DNA of 64,000 nucleotides from Bryoerythrophyllum caledonicum (GCA_963971425.1 OZ020517.1:28042668-28106667); one strand, 5' to 3'. Shown: positions 24,801 through 35,499, counted from the stretch's first letter. Notes: a model not told the origin generated them from the sequence alone. A program made the numbers and translations.

Positions 24801-25203
24801 AAAACGTCTCAAGATGTCAAAGGATTCACTATCAGGGGAGGCCTTCGACTACTGCAATGATGTTGCAGCTGAGATTCATCCTGACCAGGGAGGCAGCACA
24901 CCTCCTTCGCGTGGCCTGCCTATAGCCGTTCCTCGCCATGGGTCCATTACCAGCTTGGACCTCGAAATTGCAGAAAGGCACCTGCAACTACTGCAATGGA
25001 GGCGAGCGATGGAGTTGCAGGAGCCCAGGGTGAACTCCTCCACATATTCTCCATCAGAGATGACTGAGAGCTTTGGTCAACCCTCATATTCTAGAGACCA
25101 GAAGTCCAGACGACGGGTTGTTGTACAGAGTGGCTGTACAGAGTCGTATTATCCCAAGTCTATGTATGACATAATGCAGTCACCACCACAGTACTATGTG
25201 TAG
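21858..25203 (+). pseudogene. TNPA-like accessory gene of the CACTA element, decayed
   Basis: Exon 1 (ATG at 21858, donor after 22180) encodes an acidic N-terminus, then PEYERLWQENLRKNSLKL and HELGVPLLAA. This resembles the YExLRxxNixxNxxxLxxLGI segment found in plant CACTA (Ptta/En/Spm) products. Exon 2 (22372-22648) has a Lys/Arg cluster (KRRKKQK) but meets a stop at 22481-22483; another frame then continues with SSSDEWHSEEE. A 2-kb intron follows, filled with repeats. Exon 3 (from 24676) again mixes frames and ends with SEMTESFGQPSYS and QSPPQYYV at 25203. TNPA-type proteins bind the subterminal repeats. The frame breaks suggest the gene no longer makes the full protein. Confidence 0.55.
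22790..24245. repeat. Degenerate intronic repeats with GACTGCTCATAGTCAC palindrome
   Basis: Four copies, at about 22811, 23483, 23778 and 24186, share CTRTGACTGCTCATAGTCAC followed by an ATGAACGAGAATTCT-like stretch and AAACTAGTATGAAGCTCAAG-like sequence. TGACT and AGTCA form an inverted pair, so each is a small hairpin and also contains the subterminal TAGTCAC motif of this CACTA element. Confidence 0.65.
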
Positions 25204-25787
25204 TGATAAAACCGTTGATGTGATCACTAATATCTCACTACAATTCGTCATAGCATTCAGAAGCTATTTCAATATTCGTGACTATGAGTAGTCTGGTAGA
25301 AGTGACTCCAAAGAGTCCTCTTCTCCAAACTCAATGTATGACTCAATGCGTGCAAGATCTCATTACTATGCGCAGTGATAAAACCAATCATGTATTAACT
25401 AATACCTTACTACATTTAGTCATACCATTTGGAAGCTATTTGAGTATTTGTGACTAGGGGTTGCCAAATAGATGTGACTCCAAAGAGTCACGTTCTCCCA
25501 ACTCAATGAATGACTCAATTTAGTCACCATCTCACTACTATGCGTAGTGATAAAACCAGTATTATGTTGACTTATACCTCACTAGAAATAGTCATTCATT
25601 TAGTCACTATTTACATATGGATGACTACGTGTAGTCATACGTATATGACTATATAGAGTCATATGGACCCAAGTCCCAGTGCAGGTCCCGTTTTGAGGTC
25701 CCAAAACACTGTGGGAACGCAATATTGGGAACAAGAAGTGTCCGATATGACCCCTAGTCAGATTGTCCGAAGCGACTAAGTCAAAAT

Positions 25788-26068
25788 TGTTGAGATAGCC
25801 TAAAATAGCCTAGCTACTCTTACTTAAACTCCCGGGTCCACTGTAGTTAGGCGGTATTTATGAGACTTACCTACCTAATTAGGGTAGGTAAGTAAACTTA
25901 CCTATCTAATTATGGCAGTCTTGATTACATCGCCCACTACTGAATTAGGTGGCTGATTGGCTATTAATGCCACCTAACCACCTCTTAAGTATATAAGAGC
26001 TGACCTCACCCGGTCAGAGCCCTCTTTCATGTGGACATGGTGGTGTTGTATATTGTCCTCTCCTAACA
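25788..26068 (+). repeat. 5' LTR of the copia element
   Basis: Starts TGTTGAGATAG and ends CCTAACA. It contains a TATA box TATATAAG at 25990-25997 and an internal inverted pair of GGTAGGTAAGT and ACTTACCTACC. Confidence 0.95.
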
Positions 26069-26259
26069 CGTTATCAGCACTGTATAGCTCATATTCCTAG
26101 AAAGCACAATTCGTTTCACTGTTCATTTTTCTGACACACTCCGAATCTGCACTACAGTTGTTTAGACAGAAGACTTTATTACCAAGAGATTGAGCGGCCG
26201 GAGTGACGTCAGCTTTTTAGGAATCCCCCACTAGAGCCATAGGCACACACCACCTCGCG

Positions 26260-29200
26260 ATGGCGACGGTGATAAAACCAAGAGAGACACGAACCACCCC
26301 ACTTTTCTTCGACCCACTTGAGGCAGACGGCTCGAATTACCTTAATTGGTACGTCGATATGAAGACCTACTTGAGCGCGGAGGAGCTGATCGTCACGCTG
26401 GAGGGAGAGCCCGAGGCGGAGATACCAGCCACCTACAAGTGGCAGACGCTTCTCATCATCCGGCGACACATCGATGCGTCCCTGCGTCAACAATACATAC
26501 AGGTTGAAGATCCGGCGGTACTCTGGTCAGCATTGGAAGCGCGCTTCAAGCATGAGGAAACGATTTTCCTCCCCCAAGCCCGCAGCGACTGGCTCAGTCT
26601 GCGCGTACTGGATTTTCCGAATTTCATCGCGTTCAACTCCGAACTACACCGCATCGTCGCGCAGCTTCGCCTCTGCGGCGACACGGTTACCGACGTCGAC
26701 TTAATCGATAAGACCCTCTCAACTTTTCCCCCCGCATGTGCTATTCTAGCTCAGCAGTACCGTAACATGCGATTTACACAACATTCGGAGCTTATGTCAT
26801 ATTTGCTTTTAGCTGAAAAGCAGCAGCAGATGCTCCTTAAAAACGCCGAGGCGCGACCTGCGAAGGAGGTTCACACAAGCGAAGTAAAGGAGAGCCGCAA
26901 GCAGCCCAACTCGACGACGCCGTCGAAGTCGACAAACCCCAGGCGAGAAACCCACAGCGCGGAGGCTCCCAGGCGACGATCCCGAGGCGATTGGCGCCCC
27001 CCACGTCGTGATCAACAGCAATCAAACAAGAACCCGAGGTACACACATCAACCCGATAAGTCGACAAGTACATCAGGGAGTGGATCGCGAGGGTCATGTC
27101 ACAAGTGTGGTCGTCCAGGGCACTTTCTTAAGGATTGTCGAGCGTCACAATATATCGTCGACATGTATAGAGAGTTAAAGTCCTTAAGGGAAGGAAAGAG
27201 AGAAACCCATACTCTCGATGCCCCCTCCCTTACGCTAAACGATGTCGACCCAGAAAACTATATGGTACAGTTTGGGTCACAACCTAGCAAAGCGAGAGTT
27301 GCTTTGTTAGACAGTGCGTCCACTCACACCATTCTCCAAGACCCGGCGTTCTTTGAGTTCAGAACTAGGAACGAGCCGTGGCAAACTTGTGATATAATCA
27401 CCATCGCAGGCAAGCGGACCTTTAAATTCCGCGAGGGCCGGGCAAACATAGTCTTGCCCGGGGGAGCCCCCCTCACCTGCAAGAGGGCAATGTATGTCCC
27501 GGATGCCCCCCGGAGTCTGATCAGCTACCGGGATTTACGGGCCAATCAAATCCACGTTTCTACCGCGGTAGGAATTGATGATGAGGTCCTCGAGCTACGG
27601 CAAGGCGAGAGACTCCTTGCCACCGCACACGCGGGAGCCACCGGCCTGTACGAGCTGCCCCTTGTTGGCGCTGTACCTAGCCCCGCTCGTAAGAGTGAGG
27701 AAGAGGATGGCGGACGTAGATCCCCATGCCTACCCCTGAAAGGAGTGCCGATGTCCTTTTTGACAACCAGCACGAAGGCTGATGTTTGGCATCGCCGGCT
27801 GGGGCACCCTGGGACGACCATGATGAGAAAAATGGTCCCGACCTTAGTCGGTCACGACCTCTGCACACGGGACGCGGAGCGCGTAGAGGAGTGCGCGGCG
27901 TGTATACAAGGCAAGCTCATCCGCCAGCCGTCGCGATGGACGCTCCCGACAGAAATGCCCGCCCCGCTGCATCGGCTCCACGGTGACATATGTGGGCCGA
28001 TCAACCCAAAATCAGGTCAGTTCCAGTACTTCTTTGTCTTGGTCGACGCATCGGGTAGACATGCTGAGGTTTCCCTGCTCACAACCCGTAACATGGTTTT
28101 TCCTAAAACCCTAGCTATGATTATCCGGTTTAGAACCCATTTTCCCGATAATCAGATTTGTTTTCTTAGGATGGACAACGCCTTAGAGTTCAAATCACAA
28201 GCTTTTGAGGATTTTTGCACCGCAACTGGTATATCACTCACATATTCAGCCCCTTACGAGCACTCACAAAACGGACTAGCAGAAGCCTATATCAAAAAGA
28301 TCCAACTGATCGTTAGGCCCCTCCTAATACACGCTAGCTTAGCACCTGAGTTCTGGGGTCACGCCGTCTTACACGCGGCCGTCCTGCTGCGCCTAAGACC
28401 CACACTATTACTCACACAGTCACCCCTCGAGATGGCGTCCGGTCGGACACCGAACGTAGCCCACCTCCGCACCTTTGGCTGCGAAGTGTGGATCCCAGCC
28501 CCCGAACCCCAACAGAAAACCATCACCCCTCATAGAAATCGAGGGATTTACCTTGGTTATGATTCCCCCAGTGTTATTAGATATAAACTGATCAATAGAG
28601 ATGATATTCACAAAGCTCGGTTCCAGAATTGTAAGTTCATAGAAACTAGATTCCCGAGTGCCCAAACCAAAACCAAACATAGCAATCTAAACTTTAGATC
28701 ACCAGAAACCTTGACCCTGAATCCAGATCCTCGTACGGCGTTAACCGACTCAGAAGTTAGAAAGATTTTAAATCTCCAGAACCTCGCCGAGAAGATCCCA
28801 GATGGCTTCTACTCCGGTCCCCGGATAGTTCGTAGCCCGGTCCCCGGATCAGGAAATCCCGCATCAGAACCCGTTAAGAAACGGAAACTAAACCATACAC
28901 CCCGTTCCCGGGCACCCACAGTATTAAATACCGAACTAGAACAGCCCTGGGACGACGTAGAAATGTTTTTGTCAAGTCTTGCGACCCTGGACTCAGATCC
29001 CCTTACATTAAAACAGGCCCAAAAGAGTGACGAATGGCCCCAGTGGGAAAAAGCCATAGAAGCAGAATATAGTTCCCTTAGAAAACGAGGAGTTTTTGGA
29101 CCACTAGTGACCAATCTGCTAGATAAACCAATTGGACACAAGCTAATATTTACACGCAAACGAAACGACCTAGGGGAAGTCATCAGATTTAAAGTAAGAT

Positions 29201-30606
29201 TAGTCGCCCAGGGTTTCACCCAAAAACCCGGCATAGACTTTGAACAAACTTACTCCCCCGTTATGGATAGTACATCCTTCCGCTACCTTCTAAGCTTAGC
29301 CGTCCAGCTTTCCTTAGAAACCCGCTTGCTCGACGTGGTGACAGCATACTTATACGGCGACCTAGACGCCGAAATCCATATCCAGCCCCCTCCCGGATTT
29401 CTCCCCGATCAGACCAAGCCTATCCCTGGAAAATATTCTGGTCTCAAGATCAGAAAGGCACTTTATGGCTTGAAACAAGCCGGCCGAGCTTGGTATCACC
29501 ATCTCAAAACCTACCTACTGTCGCAGGGATTTACAAATGACCCCGCACTTCCGTGCATATTTGTCCTCAGAGACACGACGGGTTTTGTAATTCTTGCAGT
29601 TTATGTGGATGATTTAAATTCAATAGGCACCGTAGCGCTTAGCGCACGAGTTGAAAAGTTACTCACAGACAAATTTGAGATGAAAGTGCTAGGCCGTACT
29701 TCATTTTGTCTTGGCCTGCAAATTCAACACTATCCAGATGGAAGCATCCTTCTACATCAGCAGACCTACGTGAAGAAGCTTTTGCTGCTCTTCAACATGG
29801 CCGACGCCAACGCGCTGTCCGCCCCAATGATCGGGAAAAGTCGCACCGACGAGGACCCTTATCGGCCAGCAGAAGAGGAGGAAGAGGAAGTGGATCGGCC
29901 CAAGTATTTAGCAGTTGTTGGAGCGCTACTCTATTTGGCGACCAACACCAGACCCGATATCTCCTTCGCCGTCAGCGTGCTTGCTCGCCACAATCAAAAG
30001 CCAACCGATAGACACTGGCGAGGAGTTAAGCATCTCCTACGGTATCTGCGAGGGACGACAGACCTCGGCCTCCACTTCCACAAAACCAAGTCCAGCGCCA
30101 TCACCGGCTATGCCGACGCCAGATTCAAGACGGATCCAGCCACGGGCAAATCTCAGACAGGCTACGTATTCATCAAGAACGGAGCGCCGATATCCTGGCG
30201 ATCAACCAAACAGACGATCACGGCCACATCAACCAACCAGGCGGAGTTAGTCGCATTTCACGAAGCATCCCGCGAAGCGGTTTGGATCCGCACAATGCAC
30301 TACATCATCTTCAAGATGAGCGGTATTTCACACCAGGAGGAGCCGATCACTTTATTTGAAGACAATGCAGCTTGTATTGCACAGGTTTCTTCTGGATTTA
30401 TTAAGGCCGACCGTGTCAAGCATATCAGCCCTCATCTATTCAGTTACACACAAGATCTAATCGAAACACGGCAAATTCAAGCAAAGAAGATTGCTTCAGC
30501 AGAAAATATTGCGGACGTACTTACGAAGGCTCTACCCGCACATCAACACCGCAAGCTGATCAAAGCAGCTGGCATGCGGACCCTCACGGAGTTAGCAAGC
30601 GAATAA
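26260..30606 (+). CDS. Copia Gag-Pol polyprotein, intact
   Basis: One uninterrupted frame of 1448 residues has the Ty1-copia order. Gag comes first, with a CCHC zinc knuckle CHKCGRPGHFLKDC (about 279-292). The aspartic protease has DSAST (about 351). Integrase has the HHCC region (WHRRLGH about 510, CAACIQGK about 545) and DDE core residues D639 and E675, separated by 35 residues as is usual. Reverse transcriptase has YVDD at about 1115. RNase H has GYADARF, NQAELVAF and FEDNAA (about 1283-1370), then ADVLTKALP near the end. Integrase preceding RT places it in copia rather than gypsy. The frame is open throughout and the LTRs are nearly identical, so it could still be active. Confidence 0.97.
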   Translation: MATVIKPRETRTTPLFFDPLEADGSNYLNWYVDMKTYLSAEELIVTLEGEPEAEIPATYKWQTLLIIRRHIDASLRQQYIQVEDPAVLWSALEARFKHEETIFLPQARSDWLSLRVLDFPNFIAFNSELHRIVAQLRLCGDTVTDVDLIDKTLSTFPPACAILAQQYRNMRFTQHSELMSYLLLAEKQQQMLLKNAEARPAKEVHTSEVKESRKQPNSTTPSKSTNPRRETHSAEAPRRRSRGDWRPPRRDQQQSNKNPRYTHQPDKSTSTSGSGSRGSCHKCGRPGHFLKDCRASQYIVDMYRELKSLREGKRETHTLDAPSLTLNDVDPENYMVQFGSQPSKARVALLDSASTHTILQDPAFFEFRTRNEPWQTCDIITIAGKRTFKFREGRANIVLPGGAPLTCKRAMYVPDAPRSLISYRDLRANQIHVSTAVGIDDEVLELRQGERLLATAHAGATGLYELPLVGAVPSPARKSEEEDGGRRSPCLPLKGVPMSFLTTSTKADVWHRRLGHPGTTMMRKMVPTLVGHDLCTRDAERVEECAACIQGKLIRQPSRWTLPTEMPAPLHRLHGDICGPINPKSGQFQYFFVLVDASGRHAEVSLLTTRNMVFPKTLAMIIRFRTHFPDNQICFLRMDNALEFKSQAFEDFCTATGISLTYSAPYEHSQNGLAEAYIKKIQLIVRPLLIHASLAPEFWGHAVLHAAVLLRLRPTLLLTQSPLEMASGRTPNVAHLRTFGCEVWIPAPEPQQKTITPHRNRGIYLGYDSPSVIRYKLINRDDIHKARFQNCKFIETRFPSAQTKTKHSNLNFRSPETLTLNPDPRTALTDSEVRKILNLQNLAEKIPDGFYSGPRIVRSPVPGSGNPASEPVKKRKLNHTPRSRAPTVLNTELEQPWDDVEMFLSSLATLDSDPLTLKQAQKSDEWPQWEKAIEAEYSSLRKRGVFGPLVTNLLDKPIGHKLIFTRKRNDLGEVIRFKVRLVAQGFTQKPGIDFEQTYSPVMDSTSFRYLLSLAVQLSLETRLLDVVTAYLYGDLDAEIHIQPPPGFLPDQTKPIPGKYSGLKIRKALYGLKQAGRAWYHHLKTYLLSQGFTNDPALPCIFVLRDTTGFVILAVYVDDLNSIGTVALSARVEKLLTDKFEMKVLGRTSFCLGLQIQHYPDGSILLHQQTYVKKLLLLFNMADANALSAPMIGKSRTDEDPYRPAEEEEEEVDRPKYLAVVGALLYLATNTRPDISFAVSVLARHNQKPTDRHWRGVKHLLRYLRGTTDLGLHFHKTKSSAITGYADARFKTDPATGKSQTGYVFIKNGAPISWRSTKQTITATSTNQAELVAFHEASREAVWIRTMHYIIFKMSGISHQEEPITLFEDNAACIAQVSSGFIKADRVKHISPHLFSYTQDLIETRQIQAKKIASAENIADVLTKALPAHQHRKLIKAAGMRTLTELASE

Positions 30607-30671
30607 AGATTTTACTCTTTTTCTGCATTTTTACCGCAGTTTTTTAACGAGAAAATCATTTATTCGAGGAG

Positions 30672-30952
30672 TGTTGAGATAGCCTAAAATAGCCTAGCTA
30701 CTCTTACTTAAACTCCCGGGTCCACTGTAGTTAGGCGGTATTTATGAGACTTACCTACCTAATTAGGGTAGGTAAGTAAACTTACCTACCTAATTATGGC
30801 AGTCTTGATTACATCGCCCACTACTGAATTAGGTGGCTGATTAGCTATTAATGCCACCTAACCACCTCTTAAGTATATAAGAGCTGACCTCACCCGGTCA
30901 GAGCCCTCTTTCATGTGGACATGGTGGTGTTGTATATTGTCCTCTCCTAACA
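30672..30952 (+). repeat. 3' LTR of the copia element
   Basis: 281 bp, same ends as the 5' LTR, with two visible substitutions relative to it. Confidence 0.95.
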
Positions 30953-33255
30953 AAAATGACTAGAAACAGTGCTAGTCACATTTTGGTTTATGCCCAACTG
31001 TAGTCATAAAATCTAGTCACATTGGGCTGGTTTTCTTGTAGTGACTACAAGACAAAACGACATCTAGATCCTAAATCAAGGGTAGCCTAGTCACCGGCGG
31101 ATTACCGATAGACCGGTAAACTGGAAGACTTCCCGGTCCGGCGGTCCCGGGACCGGTGAACCTTTTCCTAACAAAAATAAGTAGCTGGAGAAACCACTCA
31201 AGTGGTAGTGATCGGGTGCGCAATGGGGCCCCATCGACATCACTACTGTCACCCTAGTGTGTAATTCTAGCAACTTAAAACGACATCTCACCAACCGGTG
31301 AGGTAAATCAACATATAACATACAACAAAGACTCAACCGGAAGACTCTTCCGATTGAGACGTATAGGGATTGGCACTACGTCTGGAAGTACCAACATGGT
31401 CAAGAGAATCCCCCGGGAGGTCGGATGTCTCAACCGGAAGGTCTACTGGTGGATTGGGAATATCCACCGGGAGGTCTACCGGTGGAGTGGCGGTATCCAC
31501 CGGAAGGTTGGGTGTATCTATAGATACATGTGGAGTCTCTTTAAGCTCGATTAGTATAGACACAGAGGACTCCACCAAGGACTCCGGGGTTGAGGAAGGG
31601 AGGTCTACCGGTTCCTTCCCGGTAGAATTTACCGGGAGGCTTCTTTTTCTCTCATAGACCTTTGAGCCCCATTCCTTGGAGGATGGGAAATCCACCCGAC
31701 TCACCGGTAGAGCCATGTTGTCCGGGGTGGACAAAATCCTTACAGTGCATGTACTTCCACCAATCTCCTTGTTAACTTGTCACAAACTCCGGTCCGGCCC
31801 GGAAACACAAGTCTACCGGTCAACCGGTAAACAACTCCGGAACACTTTGCTAAAATATGTAGATATACGTGTCTCACACATCTAGCAACATACTAACAAC
31901 ACAAGGGCACATATAATCGTAACTAGGAGAGGACTTTGGAGACAAGGGCTTAGAAAGAGATTTTTCCCGGTTGATCGGGGAGATCGGGAAAAAGAAAGGA
32001 ATTGGGAGCAAGACCTAAAATGATAGGAGGAGAGAGACAACTCAAAATAACAACTTGCCTCAAGGCTAGGACAATCGACAACAAATACAGATGTAAACAA
32101 TAAGGTCTAGATAAAGTCCCCCGGGGGACTTTTTCTCTAGACCGGGGAGGATGTTACCGGGGCAGTCACCCCGGTAGACAAGAGAGGAAAAGACTCACAA
32201 ACAAGAATTTTGCACAAACAAAAGAAACCCAACATGGGCAAGAGTCACCTTTGTTGTTGCACCCGCAACCTCCTTCCTTTTTCTCTTTTATCTTCTCGCT
32301 TTGGCCACTAATCTCCTCTTTTTCCACAAACCCTAAAAATGTCCACCACCACCAAATTCTAGGAAACACGCACCTCTTCCGCCAAACCCTAGCGCGCGCT
32401 ACCTCCTCTTCAAACCTCTTGCGCTTCCTCCTCTTGAAACCCTAGTTGTAACTCCTTGTTGCACCACCTCTTTGACTACTTCTTCAAACCCCAACTCCAA
32501 ACAAAGACTAAATAGAGAGAGAGGGAGAACCTAAGAGAGAGAGAGGAAAAAATTTGAGGGGGGGGGGGAGGATTTTTAGAGAAGGAGGGGGAGAGAGAAG
32601 AGTTCTGGAGGGGGGAGAAGAAGTTCTAGAAAAGAAAGGGAAATTTTCGGGGAGAGGGTCGGCCAAGATGGCTGGAGATACCCGGGCTGCTGCCCGGGTG
32701 ACACCCGGTACCCGGGTATCAGCCCATATCACGGTATCAGCCCATATCAGGGTTGGTACCCGGACTAGTTCATACCCGGGTTGATACCCGGGTATGTATT
32801 TTATTTATTTTATTTTTTAAAATATTTTTCTTTTCTTTTTCTTTTTATTTTCTTTTCCTTTTTTTTTTTTTTTTGTCTTTTCTTTTCTTTTCTCTACCAC
32901 TGCTACTAATTCAAACAAGAATTAGTATCTAGAACTCAACTACTTCTAACTATCTTCTAAACTTAACTAGTTAATTTAGATTTAAGTGGTGATTTTAGAC
33001 TTACGTCCCAGGATATCTCCCGGGACTCTTTTGAAATTGTTTCCCGAGACTTAAATTAGTGATTTTAAGACCCGGTTTTATCATCACTATAAACCTAATT
33101 AACTACTTAAGCATTTTCCTATTTTCTCTATTCGCTATCTAATCTAATTTCACACAATACTAACTACTTTTCTAGTTAACTGATATTAAAAATCCTATTT
33201 TATCTAATTTTTTGGTAGGGGCGACCTAGTGGGAGTTTTAGGCTCCCACAATCCC

Positions 33256-33395
33256 CGCCAGCACCGGCTACCCTTTGAGAGTGCTTACACAAAACTTCAT
33301 TAAGACACAACTCTTTCATCCAAGCTCCATTTCTAATGTACCATACCATTTAGAAATGGTATCAAATTCTCAAGAGCGTGCTTTACCATCCTCAT
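33256..33395. repeat. Tandem repeat unit, right part of the split array
   Basis: It matches the unit at about 17650-17785: the CGCCAGCACCGGC core, TTTGAGAGTGCTTACAC, ATCCAAGCTCCATTTCTAAT, then CTCAAGAGCGTGC. It shows that the 15.5 kb between was inserted into the array. Confidence 0.75.
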
Positions 33396-33699
33396 ACCAC
33401 AAGTACCACGTTGTTATCAGAAGGATGCGCACCACAAGCCTCCCTTAACTCACGCTCTGGTACCATTATACGCGACCATTGATAACATCACAGTTGAAGC
33501 CGTTACCAAAAAACCTTCAAGATGCCACGTCCAAAATGGAATACATCTCCATACTGTCAAAGGAGGATGGACGGGTCTGGGCAGAAGGAGACGGCAAGTC
33601 CGTGGATGCGGACTTGAGGTCAAGGTTTCTTGTTGAACACTCGGCGCACGATCTGGAGTTCGTCAAGAATCAGATCTTGGAACCAGGGTAGTGACCTCC

Positions 33700-35050
33700 G
33701 CCGGCACTGGCGACTCCCTAGACTGTAAGGTTTGTTGAACCTAGAAGAACCCCCAGCTTCCGCACGGGACGCAAATTCGCTCGCAGATCTCCACTTCGGG
33801 CAGTCCGCCCAGATCGGACACAGAAATCATGGCGTCGTCACCATACTCGCGGACGTAGACGTCAGATTTTGTTGGATCCTTCTTCAACTTTGTAAGCTCA
33901 AGCGCTTGGTACCCCAACGACCCAGCAATCGCATTAGATCCTCCAGGAAAAATTTGCAACATCATTCACAAGTTACCTAGACTTCATTGCAGATGTTTGC
34001 ACCAGGAAGTGTGTGGAGGAATTCCGCTTCATACAAAGCCTTGAAAGCAAGCAATGTCCGTCGCGTGAGACCAAGTTTCTGTCGGCAACAAGTTTCTGCG
34101 AACCTAAAAAACAGAGTTGTGATCCCACCGGCACCGGCGACCCTTCCACTTCGAAAATCACGGTTGCAGCCACCGCCGGCACCGGCAATCCTTCCACTGC
34201 GAGCTTTTGCTTGACCTTCGTCTTGAACGGCAACTCCATTTACACAAGAGTCTCCCAACCTAAAAATCAAGGTCGCGACCCCCGCCTGCACCGGCGACCC
34301 CTCCACTACGAGTATTCGCTGGTCATTATTGTGCAGAAAGTACTGATAATATTTAGTATGGGAATGATCACATGAATCTAGGGCTTTCTGACTAACGTGA
34401 GAGACTTTCATGAAGAAAATTTACATACTTACCAATGAGAAGCTCAAGCAAAACGATGCCGAAGTAGATGTCAGATTTTGTGGTGGCCTTCTTCAGCTTC
34501 GTGAGCTCAGGCGCTTGGTACCCAACAACCCAGCAATCGCTACAACGGTCGCGTTCGCAGCGGCTGTCCTAAGACGGGAGAGACCAAAATCTGAGATGCA
34601 CTATGTGATTACAGGCCCTCTCGTGTCCATCTGGACTTGATTACCTGCTTGATACTCTCGTTCTGGTGCAAGCGCACCAGCCTCCGGGCCGCATTGTCGG
34701 CGATTCTGTGTGATTGAGACCCTGGCCAACACCGGCGACCCCTTCCACTACGAATTTCGCACATCATTCTTTCAAGGTTGAGACCGACGCCGACACTGGC
34801 AACCCCTTCTGCTGCGCATTCTGCACCTCATTCTGTGTTGTTTGGGACCCTCGCCGGCACCGGCGACCTCCTCCACTGCGAAACCTACACATCATTCTGT
34901 GTAGGTCGAGATCGTGGCCGGCACCGGCGACCCCCTCCTCTGTGCATTTTGCACATCATTCCGTGAAGGTTGAGACCCTCGCCGGCACCGGCGGCCCCCT
35001 ACACGGCCAGATTCCGCACACCATTCACTCGCGCTCGTAACCCTCGCCAG
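33700..35050. repeat. GC-rich dispersed or tandem repeat, GCCGGCACCGGCGACCC core
   Basis: At least nine occurrences of a near-palindromic GCCGGCACCGGC core followed by GACCCC(T)TCCACT lie at about 33699, 34123, 34165, 34279, 34725, 34785, 34850, 34915 and 34980. The spacing is 60-70 bp in the right half (34.72-35.05 kb), where the unit also contains TTTCGCACATCATTCTGTG-like sequence. Related cores occur in the split array at 17.3-17.7 and 33.25 kb. Confidence 0.7.
33741..34640 (-). pseudogene. Receptor-like kinase fragments, decayed
   Basis: Two minus-strand fragments encode the same kinase region. At 34440-34600 the frame reads KISDFGLSRLRTAAA, AIAGLLG, then after a one-base shift GYQAPELTKLKKATTKSD and VLLELLIGK. 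These are the activation-segment DFG, the GYxAPEL motif and subdomain IX. At 33741-33965 a second copy reads GSLGYQALELTKLKK and TKSDVY before losing the frame. The wording DFGLSRL with TAAN and LGYRAPELSKLK is typical of LRR receptor kinases of the IMK/meristem type; that subfamily guess is from family knowledge. Frame breaks and embedded GC-rich repeats show it is not functional. Confidence 0.6.
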
Positions 35051-35245
35051 CACAACTTTGTCTAGACTACTGCAAGTTTTGTTTCTTCAAACCCTAAATG
35101 TATACTCCGGCTCGTGATCCTTGGCGTTTATCGCAGAAACTAGAGGTCCGGCAAGGACATACAAAGGTTGCTTCCGACGCTGGGGTTCTCGGGGGTTAAG
35201 CTCACCTGTGACAAAGTCAGAATGGAGAGATCTTGGGATACTTAC

Positions 35246-35411
35246 CTGCAACTACCGAGTCGGGAGCTTGAGTATCATCCTCAACATCATGTTTGCTCCC
35301 GTCCTCCTTGTCATTCAAATCGCTCAAGTTCATGTCGTTACAGTCTCCGCCGTAAATCTCTTCCTCACAACACGCAATCGATGGCTGTTCCTCCTGCATC
35401 GCAATTCTCAT
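35246..35411 (-). other. Candidate first exon of a minus-strand gene
   Basis: From ATG at 35411 an acidic frame (MRIAMQEEQPSIACCEEE, then DLNDKEDGSKHD) runs to a canonical donor GCAG|GTAAGTAT at 35246/35245. I cannot find its downstream exons; it may have belonged to the decayed kinase locus or to another lost gene. Product unknown. Confidence 0.3.
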
Positions 35412-35499
35412 ATGTGAAAGAGACTAAACTGAGCTCCAGATCCAATGAAAATGGGAGGGATTTAGGGTTTCAAATCTTCATATTTGCAAATTTTTAAAA

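Larger units (their letters stand above)
25788..30952 (+). mobile_element. Complete Ty1-copia LTR retrotransposon
   Basis: Two 281-bp LTRs flank one long reading frame. The target duplication is AAAAT (25783-25787 and 30953-30957). The LTRs differ at only two visible positions (T/C in the CTTACCTAYCTAATT stretch and G/A in GGCTGATTRGCTATT), so insertion is recent. The primer-binding region just after the left LTR reads CGTTATCAGCAC, common in plant copia elements. A short purine stretch CGAGGAG precedes the right LTR. The element lies in the right subterminal region of the CACTA transposon. Confidence 0.97.
18976..31043. mobile_element. CACTA (En/Spm) DNA transposon, interrupted by a copia element
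   Basis: The terminal inverted repeats match for 29 bp; each begins CACTACAAGAAAACCAGCCC when read inward. The 3-bp target duplication is ACT (18973-18975 and 31044-31046). CACTACAAGAAAA ends with a 3-bp duplication define plant CACTA elements. Subterminal regions (18976-19350, 25200-25790, 30953-31043) are full of TAGTCA/TGACTA motifs, the expected transposase-binding repeats. Without the copia insertion the element is about 6.9 kb. I find only a decayed TNPA-like gene and no TNPD/TNP2 transposase, so it looks non-autonomous. Confidence 0.95.
17794..33250. mobile_element. Outer LTR-type element (probable solo LTR) split by nested CACTA insertion
   Basis: The sequence starts TGTCGTAG and ends CTCCCACA, i.e. 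TG...CA. It is flanked by the direct 5-bp repeat ATCCC (17789-17793 and 33251-33255) inside a tandem repeat that resumes on the far side. Subtracting the 12.07 kb CACTA insertion and its 3-bp duplication leaves about 3.39 kb. I see no second internal copy of either terminus and no gag-pol frame. A long solo LTR is the simplest reading; a non-autonomous LTR element is possible. It is rich in CCGGT-type palindromes and has polypurine (32.51-32.66 kb) and polypyrimidine (32.82-32.89 kb) tracts near the right side. Confidence 0.65.

Noticed and set aside
26209..26493. Small minus-strand frames inside the copia element
   Set aside because: They are shadows of the intact Gag-Pol frame.
31333..31734. 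133-residue minus-strand frame with Pro-Val-Asp-Leu repeats
   Set aside because: It arises from short CCGGTGGA-type repeats in the LTR-like sequence; there is no start context, splice pattern or domain.
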